A DNA stretch of 32,528 nt. Source: Bacilli bacterium (GTDB taxonomy: Bacteria; Bacillota_I; Bacilli_A; RFN20; CAG-826). The DNA is taken from assembly GCA_017635465.1 (NCBI GenBank), contig JAGBLL010000056.1, forward strand, positions 1 to 32,528. Direction: 5' to 3'. Numbering within the stretch: the first letter of the stretch is position 1; the number at the start of each line of letters is the position of its first letter. The position numbers and the translations under genes were made by a program. Shown in pieces: positions 7,709-15,817 of the stretch. The notes beneath the pieces were generated by a model. The model ran no database searches and was not told the DNA's origin. It saw only the letters and a list, made by a program, of their open reading frames with translations.

Positions 7709-9016
7709 TTAAGCACCCGCTGGTCTTGTATAACCTGGAACGAATTTTTCTCTAATTGTTTCAAGTGTGTCCGCTGGAATGCCGATATCATTTTTAAGAT
7801 GGTTATAGGTCTTTTCTGCAAATGTTGCACCATCGCAGTTCATTGTTTTGCTCACCCAGTTATCAAATTCTGTTTCTGGAAGAACCGCTCTTTCACCAGC
7901 GTATCTTGTTAAGACATAATCTCTACCAATATCATTAACATCAACACCTAATAAACCTAATAAGAAGAATGACATAATGCCAGTTCTATCCGCGCCATGT
8001 GTGCAGTGTAAGGCGATTGGTTTTTGATCAGCAACTTTAATCGCTTCAAAGATTAACTTATATTGTTCAGCGATATTGCATGATGTACCCATCCAAGTAC
8101 CATTACTACCTTCCCAACGATCAGATTCGGAACCAGATGGAACGGAAGCTTTTAATATTTCAACTGGCCAATCAGTTGTATTAATTGGGGAAGTTGTTGG
8201 AACGTTACGACTATCTCTCATATCAATATCAACTTTAATACCTAATTCTTTGATTGTTTGTAAACCAGCGGCAGTAATATTCTTTCTACTACCGTTATTG
8301 AATTGAGCACATCTATAATATAAACCTTGTTTAACTACACCATTATTGACTAATGATGATTTCCAACCACCAGTATCACGGAAGTTAATAACACCATCAA
8401 CGTGAATAAAGCGTGGCGCTAAATTGGCAACTTGATATTCTTTCGTTTGGGCATTAGCTAAGGCAGCTTCGCTTGTTGCTGCTCTATAGTAATATTTAGT
8501 GCCAATTTCAGCGTTATAGAAGTCATATGATTTCTTTGTGATTGTTCTAACTTCTGCATTGGTGAATCTATTGTCTTTAGAAACTTGGACATAATATGTT
8601 TCAGCGTCGCCTAAATCTTCAAATTTAAAAGATAAGGCTTTCGGATGAGATTTATCACCTTTATTACCGCCATCGGCGCCAGTTGTTGGAATATATGCTT
8701 TGATATTTCTCCAATCTGGATCTTGGAGATATGAATACTGTAAGTCAGTATGAATATCATTTTCAGGAGCAGTTAACGATAAAGCAGTACCGCTTGGTTT
8801 AGCATATGATGTTGTCCAAGGTGTTTTGCTTGAAGCAGGTGTTTGTTGTGAACTTTGTTGTGGTTGAGATGCTGGTTGTGATGGTCCGCAATTTGTTTGA
8901 CTTTGTGCAGGTTGATTGTTTGATTCTGGTGCCTTCGACTCAGAAGTAGCAGGATTACCACACGCAGTCAAAAGAAAAGAGCTGAGCAATAAAACAAATA
9001 ATGCTTGTTTCTTCAT
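7709..9016 (-). CDS. Secreted tyrosine-phosphatase-fold lipoprotein (copy 2)
   Basis: A 435-residue paralogue of the protein encoded next to it, with lipobox LLTAC (Cys19). A Gln/Ser/Pro-rich linker of about 50 residues, longer than in copy 1, lifts the folded part off the membrane. A beta-rich domain (about 120-195) and the phosphatase domain follow, with INFRDTGGW, DIDMRD and HCTHGADRTG (Cys338, Arg344). All signature residues of the active-site loop are kept in both copies, so neither looks dead. Near-identical phrases in the two proteins (VDGVINFRD, KQGLYYRCAQFN, YAGERAVLP versus FAGERAVLP) point to tandem duplication followed by divergence of the N-terminal regions. Confidence 0.92.
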   Translation of the reverse strand: MKKQALFVLLLSSFLLTACGNPATSESKAPESNNQPAQSQTNCGPSQPASQPQQSSQQTPASSKTPWTTSYAKPSGTALSLTAPENDIHTDLQYSYLQDPDWRNIKAYIPTTGADGGNKGDKSHPKALSFKFEDLGDAETYYVQVSKDNRFTNAEVRTITKKSYDFYNAEIGTKYYYRAATSEAALANAQTKEYQVANLAPRFIHVDGVINFRDTGGWKSSLVNNGVVKQGLYYRCAQFNNGSRKNITAAGLQTIKELGIKVDIDMRDSRNVPTTSPINTTDWPVEILKASVPSGSESDRWEGSNGTWMGTSCNIAEQYKLIFEAIKVADQKPIALHCTHGADRTGIMSFFLLGLLGVDVNDIGRDYVLTRYAGERAVLPETEFDNWVSKTMNCDGATFAEKTYNHLKNDIGIPADTLETIREKFVPGYTRPAGA

Positions 9017-9109
9017 ATAAAATTACCTCTCGATGAAATCATTCTCTCATTAATTATTATTATTAAATATGATTATTATCTTATTTTTATATGCTCATTA
9101 TGTGAAAGC

Positions 9110-9139
9110 AAAAAGAAAGGATCCTTGCGGACCCTTTCG
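9110..9139 (-). terminator. Terminator after the CXXC-repeat lipoprotein
   Basis: GAAAGGATCC (9115-9124) pairs with GGACCCTTTC (9129-9138) around TTGC, with one mismatch-type pair. A T-run follows on the minus strand. It lies just after the stop codon at 9163. Confidence 0.85.
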
Positions 9140-9162
9140 ATTGTTTACTTTATACCTATTAA

Positions 9163-11190
9163 TTAGGCGTTTGCTGTACCGACGTGAACTAAGCGGACAG
9201 CACCGATAAAGCAGGAATAGCCTTTATCTGTCCAGTGAATTTCGAAACGTGCAACACCGTTAGCAGCTTCTAATTCAACGAGTGGAGAAGACCATTGACA
9301 ATTTTCAGCTTTTTCACCTGTACCTAAACCGAAGGAAGCATATGTACCTGATGTTGGGTTAACATAGTCACCTTCACCAAATCTGAATTGGTAACGACCT
9401 GTTGTGGCATCGGCCATAATGTTTTGTGGTAATGTTGTTGCAGCAGCACAAGCATAGATTTCAACTGCATATTTGCCAGCTGGAAGACCTGTGACATCCC
9501 AAATAGCATCCTTTTTAAGTTTGGAAGCAGTGACTGCTGGATTTGTATCAGCAAAGTCTAATTCGTAGCATTTTTCGTGGCAACCTGTGCATTCATGTGG
9601 TGTGAGTTTGCCAACTTTTTCTTGAGCAGCGCCCCATGTGTGACCAGCTAATGGAAGAGCTTGTTCACCTGTTTGACCACAGATTTCACATTTGACATAG
9701 TGTTTACCAGCAACTGTTTCTGTTGATGGAACATCAGTCTTGGAATCGTCATCGATCCATTTGTGGTTGGCTTCGTCGATAACTTCGTTGCAACCTTCGT
9801 GACCGCAGACGTGCCAGTGATGTTGATCGTCTTTTTGCCATGCAGCATCAGCAGCAGCGGCGTGTTCGTGATCGGAATCTTTAACGATAAGAACGATATG
9901 TGTTAAAGCGAGGTTATAGCTAGCTTTTCTTGTGTACTTGAATTCGTTAACACCATTCTTTAATTGAAGTTCGCCTGTGAGGACATCAGTTAATGGTGAT
10001 AAGTTCTTTTCAGTGTCTGGATCACCTGGCATAGCTTGTTCAAATGTTAATGCTTTTTGATCTGGATCAACGGTCATAACGTTTTCGTTGATTTGGATTT
10101 CAAAGTCATCAGCACCGTTTGAACCACCGGAGAATAATTTTTTACCCTTATTGGCTTCCCAACTGTCCATGACACCACGTTGATAGAGTTCACCATAAGC
10201 GATGGAATCATATTTGAATTTGAAGCCGAAGCTTTGACCATTGGATTTTAATTTGAAGTAGCCAGCTGGATCATTCTTATTTTCAGAGCCTTCGGCTAAC
10301 ATAGAATCTGCTAATTGGACTTCGATTTTCTTTGTGCCATTGAGGTTGTTGGTGTATAAGTTATAACCAACTGTTCCGGCTGTTGCATCAGCAGCGACTG
10401 CTTTTGGAGCGGACCATTCTTGGAATTCAGTGACGATAAAGACAAAGTCTTTGATTAACATATTGAGTGTTTGAACTCTCTTATAAACGAATTCATTAAC
10501 ACCTTCGTTAATGACGACACTACCATATGGAGCATAGCCTTCTTTTGATAAGGAGCTATCTTCTTCGGAAGCATCTTCACCAAACCATTGTGCATAGGAA
10601 CCAGATTGGGAACCAGAGACATCAATGACGTCACCATTGAGTTTAATTTCAACGTTTGGACTATTTCTGTAATAGAAACCAGCGGAGTGGTTAGAGGATG
10701 AGCCCCAACCATCCATACAACCATAAAGGTAAAGTTTACCCATGTACTTCTTGTCAGCTTTGAACTTGAAGGAGAAGCTTTGGCCATTACTTGTTAATTT
10801 TGTGTAACCGTCTGGTGTACCGTCTTTTCTTGTGGATGTACCATCATAAGTAACGACTGATTGATTGACTTTAAGTCTAACCGCGCCATCGTTATCTTTA
10901 CATGTGGCTTTCTTGTAAGCGACTGTACCAGCTGTCGCATCAGCGGCGACATCTGCGTCTGTGTTCCATTTGTGACCTTCTGGATCTGGGACTTCAGCAG
11001 CTGGTGTTGGAGCAACAGAAGATGTTGGAGCCTTGGATGATGTTGTTGGTGCTGGTGCGGATGAAACAGGTTGAGCACTACTACCTGGTTTTGATTCTGG
11101 AGCAGCGCTTGAAGCACCACCAGTTTTACAACCAGTGAGACCCATTGCAAGCATGACACCTAACACTGTTAAGATTTTTGCTTTTTTCAT
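9163..11190 (-). CDS. Large surface lipoprotein with duplicated beta domains and CXXC repeats
   Basis: A 675-residue lipoprotein (lipobox MGLTGC, Cys21) with a Ser/Pro/Ala linker. Two related domains follow (roughly 70-255 and 258-430). Each begins ADATAGTV and contains SNGQSFSFKFK or SNGQSFGFKFK, a YG(C/V)MD(G/S)W motif and an EIK/EIQ(L/I)N motif, so they are an internal duplication of a probable carbohydrate- or ligand-binding fold. Then come Cys/His repeats (HHWHVCGHEGC, HYVKCEICGQ, HECTGCHEKC) typical of Firmicutes surface proteins. A third beta domain of about 130 residues ends the protein. No enzyme motif is visible. The start is set at the ATG preceded by AAGGAT. A TTG fifteen bases earlier opens a longer frame, but it would place that ribosome site inside the gene. 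Confidence 0.88.
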   Translation of the reverse strand: MKKAKILTVLGVMLAMGLTGCKTGGASSAAPESKPGSSAQPVSSAPAPTTSSKAPTSSVAPTPAAEVPDPEGHKWNTDADVAADATAGTVAYKKATCKDNDGAVRLKVNQSVVTYDGTSTRKDGTPDGYTKLTSNGQSFSFKFKADKKYMGKLYLYGCMDGWGSSSNHSAGFYYRNSPNVEIKLNGDVIDVSGSQSGSYAQWFGEDASEEDSSLSKEGYAPYGSVVINEGVNEFVYKRVQTLNMLIKDFVFIVTEFQEWSAPKAVAADATAGTVGYNLYTNNLNGTKKIEVQLADSMLAEGSENKNDPAGYFKLKSNGQSFGFKFKYDSIAYGELYQRGVMDSWEANKGKKLFSGGSNGADDFEIQINENVMTVDPDQKALTFEQAMPGDPDTEKNLSPLTDVLTGELQLKNGVNEFKYTRKASYNLALTHIVLIVKDSDHEHAAAADAAWQKDDQHHWHVCGHEGCNEVIDEANHKWIDDDSKTDVPSTETVAGKHYVKCEICGQTGEQALPLAGHTWGAAQEKVGKLTPHECTGCHEKCYELDFADTNPAVTASKLKKDAIWDVTGLPAGKYAVEIYACAAATTLPQNIMADATTGRYQFRFGEGDYVNPTSGTYASFGLGTGEKAENCQWSSPLVELEAANGVARFEIHWTDKGYSCFIGAVRLVHVGTANA

Positions 11191-11200
11191 AAAATCCTTG

Positions 11201-11218
11201 TGCAACGATTAAGTTGCA
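11201..11218. promoter_or_regulatory. Inverted repeat in the 5' leader of the CXXC lipoprotein
   Basis: TGCAAC (11201-11206) and GTTGCA (11213-11218) are perfect inverted arms just upstream of the AAGGAT ribosome site. Further up, TTTAAGAGT (11228-11236) and ACTCTTAAA (11260-11268) form a second perfect 9-base pair of arms around 23 bases. These may fold the 5' leader of the mRNA or serve as operators. Confidence 0.35.
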
Positions 11219-11555
11219 ATTCCTTTCTTTAAGAGTTTTGCCATTATCTGCCTAGCTAGACTCTTAAAAACTAGCTTTGCAAAAGAAATAAAAACATCGT
11301 TTCAAATGTGTAAAATGTTTTTTCTTCACTTTCTATGGTAGGGTATGCGTATACGTGTATGTATGACTTTTTTGCCAACGTAAGTTGGACTTTTTTGCGT
11401 TAGTCGAATATTTATCCTATTATGCTAATTATTAATTTATTATGAATTAATCAAATAAAATCTTATTACTCTATATCAAATAAATATATATTATTTTGCG
11501 ATGTCATTTTTTAAGCACATTATTGGTTACAAGCATTAACCTAATTCTTATGCAT

Positions 11556-11586
11556 AGAAAAAACCACCAGCTTAAACTGATGGTTT
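11556..11586 (-). terminator. Terminator after xylA
   Basis: AAACCACCAG (11561-11570) pairs with CTGATGGTTT (11577-11586) around a 6-base loop. A T-run follows on the minus strand, directly after the xylA stop codon. Confidence 0.85.
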
Positions 11587-11613
11587 AGTCTAGATATTTA
11601 TAGGTAGCTTATA

Positions 11614-12936
11614 TTATTTGCCGAATAAGACATCGTTGACGATGGCTTCGAGCATTTCTTGACGGCCACTGCCTGGAAGTTCAGGAGCACCCATCTTGCA
11701 AGCGTAATCGCTTAATTCTTTTAAGCTGGTCTTGTTTTCTAAGATCTTCTTACCGATTTCTGTTTCATGGAAGGAAGAATATTTCTTTTCAATGAATTGA
11801 TCGATACGGCCATCTTCGATGATTTGAGCCGCTTTGATTAAACCTAAAGCGAATGTATCCATACCTAAGATATAGGCTAAGAACATATCTTCTAATGTGT
11901 AGGATGGACGACGTGTTTTGGAGTCAAAGTTGAAACCACCTGTTAAACCACCATTCTTTAAGACTTCATACATACATTGTGTTGCACTGTAGACATCGAA
12001 TGGGAATTCGTCTGTATCCCAACCTAAGAGCATATCGCCTTGGTTAGCATCGATAGAACCTAACATACCATTGATGGCGGAGATTCTTAAATCGTGTTGG
12101 AATGTGTGACCCGCTAAGGTAGCGTGGTTAGCTTCGATGTTCATCTTGAAATCTTTGTCTAAGCCATGGGCTCTTAAGAAGCCGATAGCGGTAGCAGCGT
12201 CGAAGTCATATTGGTGTTTCATTGGTTCTTTTGGTTTTGGTTCAATATAGAAGTCGCCTTTGAAACCGATGGAACGGCCATATTCAACAGCCATCTTCAT
12301 TAAACGAGCAATGTTTTCTTGTTCGAATTTAACGTCTGTGTTGAGTAAGGTTTCATAACCTTCTCTACCACCCCAGAAGACATAGCCTCTACCACCTAAT
12401 TTAACAGTGATATCTAAGGCTTTCTTAACTTGGGCAGCGGCGAAAGCAAAGACATCCGCACTATTTGTTGAACCCGCACCATTGCAGAAGCGTGGGTTAG
12501 AGAACATATTGGCGGTGCCCCATAAACATTTGATATCTGTACCTTTCATCTTTTCTAAGATGTAGTCAGAAATTTCATCTAATTCTTTGTTTGTGTCTTT
12601 GATATCAGCACATTCTGGAACTAAGTCAACATCATGGAAGCAGAAATATCTGATACCGAGTTTCTTCATGAATTCGAAACCAGCGTCAACTTTTGCTTTA
12701 GCGTGTTCCATTGTTCCAACTTTGGCACCGAAGCTCTTATCGGCTATGCCAGCACCGAACATATCAACACCAGTAGCGCCAAGATTGTGCCACCAAGCCA
12801 TAGCGAATGGAAGGTGTTCTTTCATTGGCTTACCTAAAATCATTTGATCCGGATTGTAGTAATGGAAAGCAAAAGGATTCTTGCTGTCTTTGCCTTCGAA
12901 CTTAATTTCCGGAATATTTGGAAAAAATTCTTTCAT
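11614..12936 (-). CDS. xylA: Xylose isomerase, class II
   Basis: Converts D-xylose to D-xylulose in the cytoplasm, the entry step to the pentose phosphate pathway. The protein has 440 residues, the usual class II length. The catalytic pair His101/Asp104 lies in FCFHDVDL. The metal ligands are Glu232 and Lys234 (IEPKPKEP), Glu268 and His271 (NIEANH), Asp296, Asp307, Asp309 and Asp338, all where the family keeps them. The start is the ATG preceded by GAAGAGG; an in-frame start ten codons earlier has no such site and extends beyond family length. It stands alone: no xylulokinase or xylose transporter lies within the window. A nearby surface GH3 enzyme could supply the pentose, which is inference. 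Confidence 0.97.
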   Translation of the reverse strand: MKEFFPNIPEIKFEGKDSKNPFAFHYYNPDQMILGKPMKEHLPFAMAWWHNLGATGVDMFGAGIADKSFGAKVGTMEHAKAKVDAGFEFMKKLGIRYFCFHDVDLVPECADIKDTNKELDEISDYILEKMKGTDIKCLWGTANMFSNPRFCNGAGSTNSADVFAFAAAQVKKALDITVKLGGRGYVFWGGREGYETLLNTDVKFEQENIARLMKMAVEYGRSIGFKGDFYIEPKPKEPMKHQYDFDAATAIGFLRAHGLDKDFKMNIEANHATLAGHTFQHDLRISAINGMLGSIDANQGDMLLGWDTDEFPFDVYSATQCMYEVLKNGGLTGGFNFDSKTRRPSYTLEDMFLAYILGMDTFALGLIKAAQIIEDGRIDQFIEKKYSSFHETEIGKKILENKTSLKELSDYACKMGAPELPGSGRQEMLEAIVNDVLFGK

Positions 12937-12954
12937 ATGTATACCTCTTCGATA

Positions 12955-12997
12955 TGATATTGACATATCAATGCAAGAAAAAAATTGACTTTCTTGC
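12955..12997. promoter_or_regulatory. Two inverted repeats upstream of xylA
   Basis: TGATAT-TGAC-ATATCA (12955-12970) lies about 20 bases before the xylA ATG. GCAAGAAA-N9-TTTCTTGC (12973-12997) is directly upstream. Both have perfect arms and are placed where a repressor would control xylA. They do not match the Bacillus XylR operator as I know it, so the cognate regulator is unknown. Confidence 0.5.
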
Positions 12998-13146
12998 TAC
13001 TATTGAGTGTATTTCAATATGAGTTATAAATATATAAATAATAATATTATTATTTGCGATTTTGAAGTGCATGATTATTTGTCTATTATTTTTTTACAAA
13101 TAATAATAAAAGGCAGGCATTCTTTTTGTTAAAAGTAATAAATGTG

Positions 13147-13175
13147 TTTACAGTTTAAAACATTATTTGTAAAAT
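13147..13175 (+). promoter_or_regulatory. Promoter of the 13199 membrane protein gene
   Basis: TTTACA (13147-13152), a 17-base spacer, and TAAAAT (13170-13175) give a good sigma-A layout about 23 bases before the ATG. A GAGG site lies between them and the start. Confidence 0.55.
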
Positions 13176-13198
13176 AATTTGACTGCGAGGTTAGCAAA

Positions 13199-14251
13199 AT
13201 GAAAGAAAGAACAAAAGAAACAATAAGAGACGGGTTTGGCTCGTTAATCAATAACGCTGCGGCAATTAGAGGCGCAAAGAATGGACCATTATGGTTAACA
13301 ATACTCTTCTTTGTCTTCTCTTTACTTTTACCTGTTCTTCCTATTTTCATTTCACAGATTAATATAAAAGGTTCATCATTTATCAACACTTATTCCTATG
13401 GCTTAGAAAAATATATTCCAGCATTAGCCACTGAATTAAAGAATAACAAAGTTGAATTTTCAATTAATGAAGAGCACTACTTAACCATTAAAGAAGATAA
13501 CAAAACTGTGGAATACACTTCTTATGGTAGTGATAGAGCGTTCGCTACATATGAAAACAGCATTACTCATCAATATGACTTCATGGTTTATATTGCCGAC
13601 GCTCCAAAGAACGCTGATAAGAAAGCCGTTAACACCGCTATCAGTGCTAAAAAATATACATTAAATTCCACTACTGAATCTGAAGAAAAGACAGGTACAT
13701 ATACACCAAGCTATATGATTTTATATCGTGATGGTATTTATGTTGTAATCTATAGTGCTAATAGTACAAAGCCACTCGTCAGTTCTTATTTAGGTGACTT
13801 CAAAACAACTAAAGCCACTGATGCTGGTTTAGCTTATTTATTAACTGTTAAAGATAAGGACGGCAAAGAAGTTGCCGCTAATTTAGCGGATTCCACTTAC
13901 ACTAACGGTGTTCTTGCTAACTTCAAAACTATTTTAAATAAATCTTATGAAACTCTTAAGATTGGTAACACCTGGGGTACTTCTGGCATCTATCTTGGTA
14001 TCTTCACGGGTTTATCAATTGTCATGGGCTTCTTAATGTGGATCTTAACTCGTGGTAAGAACAATCCAAACAATTACTACACACCATGGCTCACAATGAA
14101 AATAGCAGCGAGACTTGGATTATCCCCTGCTATCATTACTTTAATTGTTGGCTTCTTTATGACTCAACAAGCCCCGCTTATCTTCATCTTAACATTAGGT
14201 TTAAGAGTGATGTGGGTCTCAATGAAGGAATTAAGACCTGTTCAGCAATAA
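13199..14251 (+). CDS. Membrane protein, DUF1189-like
   Basis: A 350-residue protein with a cytoplasmic basic N-terminus, one hydrophobic span at about 31-52, then about 210 residues probably outside the membrane. Three C-terminal spans lie at about 263-285, 305-322 and 324-343. The layout of a single early span, an external domain and a C-terminal membrane bundle resembles DUF1189 proteins of Bacilli. I see no diagnostic motif, so the family name is tentative and the function unknown. The GAGG ribosome site before the ATG supports the start. It is convergent with the rlmH block, and its stop codon touches the stop codon of the gene at 14252. Confidence 0.8.
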   Translation: MKERTKETIRDGFGSLINNAAAIRGAKNGPLWLTILFFVFSLLLPVLPIFISQINIKGSSFINTYSYGLEKYIPALATELKNNKVEFSINEEHYLTIKEDNKTVEYTSYGSDRAFATYENSITHQYDFMVYIADAPKNADKKAVNTAISAKKYTLNSTTESEEKTGTYTPSYMILYRDGIYVVIYSANSTKPLVSSYLGDFKTTKATDAGLAYLLTVKDKDGKEVAANLADSTYTNGVLANFKTILNKSYETLKIGNTWGTSGIYLGIFTGLSIVMGFLMWILTRGKNNPNNYYTPWLTMKIAARLGLSPAIITLIVGFFMTQQAPLIFILTLGLRVMWVSMKELRPVQQ

Positions 14252-14593
14252 TTAATCTCCGTAGTCACTACCGCGTGATTTGTCCTCAGCATATATTTGA
14301 AGAGCGTCAGTCACGTCAGTCACTTCTAGATAAATATAATTGTCGACATCGGTTAATGGATTTTCAAAATTACCGGTGAAGACAATTTTTTTATTCTTCT
14401 TTACGAGCTCTAGCATCTTTTCAATGATGAGATGATATTTATCAGCGTAATGATCTTTAAAGCCCATTAACTGTGTATAGAATACTGGTTCAATATAAAA
14501 AGATTCACCACTTTCAAGATAATAAAGAGCGCAGAATGGATTGTTATTATCTATTTCTTTTCTTAGATGTTTGAATTCTTCATATTCTTTCAT
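14252..14593 (-). CDS. Small hypothetical protein, translationally coupled to rlmH
   Basis: A 113-residue acidic protein rich in Tyr, Asp and Glu, with no signal peptide, no membrane span and no motif I recognise. Its ATG overlaps the rlmH stop as ATGA, so it is almost certainly translated by coupling and belongs to the gdpP-rlmH operon. Its stop codon directly abuts the stop codon of the convergent membrane protein gene, leaving no room for a terminator between them. Confidence 0.75.
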   Translation of the reverse strand: MKEYEEFKHLRKEIDNNNPFCALYYLESGESFYIEPVFYTQLMGFKDHYADKYHLIIEKMLELVKKNKKIVFTGNFENPLTDVDNYIYLEVTDVTDALQIYAEDKSRGSDYGD

Positions 14594-15069
14594 TTGTGAT
14601 AAACCTCGTTTCTATTAATCTTAAAAGCGCGATAAATTTGCTCTAATAATATTAATCTAGTCATTTGATGAAGGAAAGTCATATTAGATAAAGCTAATCT
14701 ATCATTACATCTATTCTTTAATTCATCGCTTAAACCATATGAGCCACCGATAACAAAAGAGATATTGGAACCCCCTAAAACAAATTTATCTTCTATATAT
14801 TTAGCAAATTCTTCACTAGTTAGTTGTTTTTTAACTAAATCTAGACCGATAAGATATTCATTATTCTTTAAATGTTTTAATACTTTTTGGCCTTCTTTAT
14901 TTTTTACTAATTCAATGTCTTTTTGACTTGGATTGTTATTAACTGGTTCATCATCTAATTCCACTATTTCGACTTGCGTGTATGGTTTTAGTCTTTCTAG
15001 ATATTCGTTAATACCTTGTTTTAGATAGCTTTCTTTTAAATGACCAATGGCATAAATCTTAATCTTCAT
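14590..15069 (-). CDS. rlmH: 23S rRNA (pseudouridine1915-N3)-methyltransferase RlmH
   Basis: Methylates pseudouridine 1915 in helix 69 of 23S rRNA on assembled 70S ribosomes, using S-adenosylmethionine. The protein has 159 residues, the family length. The SPOUT-type cofactor site FVIGGSYGLSDE lies at about 105-116. It is followed by LALSNMTFLHQMTRLILLEQIYRAF and the C-terminal Tyr-His-Lys that completes the active site. The usual Pro-Tyr-His-Lys ending is here Val-Tyr-His-Lys. It overlaps walJ by 11 bases, a common Firmicutes gene pair. Confidence 0.96.
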   Translation of the reverse strand: MKIKIYAIGHLKESYLKQGINEYLERLKPYTQVEIVELDDEPVNNNPSQKDIELVKNKEGQKVLKHLKNNEYLIGLDLVKKQLTSEEFAKYIEDKFVLGGSNISFVIGGSYGLSDELKNRCNDRLALSNMTFLHQMTRLILLEQIYRAFKINRNEVYHK

Positions 15070-15817
15070 GAGGAATGTTGCCTCCTGATAAAGATACCCA
15101 CTGGTTCGCGCACCTGATTAAATATTTATCCTTATTAATATGGAAATGGGCAAATATCTTTTCATATGCCTCTAATGCAGTTTCTGGAGTATTGGCTTCT
15201 TCTGATAAATGGGCTAATGTAATTTCTTTAGTTTTATCACCGATAATTGATATTGCGGCAATCGCACTATCTTCGTTACAAAGATGACCATATTCAGATA
15301 ATATTCTATTTTTTAATTCAAAAGTACGCTTTGTCGCTAAAAGCATTTTGATATCATGATTTGATTCGATAATGAGATATGTTGGATTTTTAACTAAAGG
15401 TAAATTATCTTCAATGAACATTCCTGTATCAGTCATATACATTAATGTCTCATCAGCATCTTTAATCAAATATCCACATGGATTAGTCGCATCATGGCTT
15501 GTCTTAAAAGCGGTTATAGTAAAATCACCAATAATAAATGGTTCATATAAATTAATAACATTAGATAAAGAAGAAGGTAATGTTCCTTCTAAAGCATACA
15601 TAATCTTTGGTGAGATAAACTTAATACCAGAAATATGATCGGTATGGTTATGGGTAAATAAAGCACCATTAATGTCTTTAAGTGATAAATTAATTTCCCC
15701 TAAACCTTCTTCTAAGCGCTTTAAAGTAATGCCCATATCAATTAATAGGACAGTTTTATTTGAAACAACAATTGTGGCGTTACCTTTAGAGCCAGAAGCA
15801 ATAATATGGTAATACAT
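15059..15817 (-). CDS. walJ: Metallo-beta-lactamase-fold hydrolase, WalJ/YycJ type
   Basis: A 252-residue protein with the metal-binding signature HNHTDH (His56, His58, Asp60, His61) and later conserved His residues (SNHDIK, AHLSEEAN). In Firmicutes WalJ/YycJ sits next to rlmH and near the WalRK system and is linked to coordinating cell division with replication; the biochemical substrate is not firmly known. Its ATG shares a base with the dnaB stop (TAATG), indicating coupled translation. No walRK genes appear in this window, so only the tail of the usual cluster is present, joined here to dnaB. Confidence 0.88.
   Translation of the reverse strand: MYYHIIASGSKGNATIVVSNKTVLLIDMGITLKRLEEGLGEINLSLKDINGALFTHNHTDHISGIKFISPKIMYALEGTLPSSLSNVINLYEPFIIGDFTITAFKTSHDATNPCGYLIKDADETLMYMTDTGMFIEDNLPLVKNPTYLIIESNHDIKMLLATKRTFELKNRILSEYGHLCNEDSAIAAISIIGDKTKEITLAHLSEEANTPETALEAYEKIFAHFHINKDKYLIRCANQWVSLSGGNIPHED

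Larger units (their letters stand above)
11191..11613. other. Gene-free interval between CXXC lipoprotein and xylA
   Basis: About 420 bases with no credible gene on either strand. It holds the leader inverted repeats near 11201-11268, and AAAAACAT/ATGTTTTT arms around 11292-11322. It also holds an 11-base direct repeat GACTTTTTTGC at 11365-11375 and 11388-11398, flanking a CCAAC-GTAA-GTTGG hairpin, and the xylA terminator near 11561-11586. The stretch 11400-11520 is simple AT-rich sequence. Confidence 0.6.

Noticed and set aside
11191-11205. TTG start giving five more residues on the CXXC lipoprotein
   Set aside because: It would place the AAGGAT ribosome site inside the gene and spoil the signal peptide.
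12937-12966. Ten-codon N-terminal extension of xylA
   Set aside because: It covers the GAAGAGG site and exceeds the family length.
14590-14593. Mycoplasma-type code with TGA as Trp
   Set aside because: TGA ends rlmH and rplI at the expected lengths and Trp is encoded by TGG throughout.
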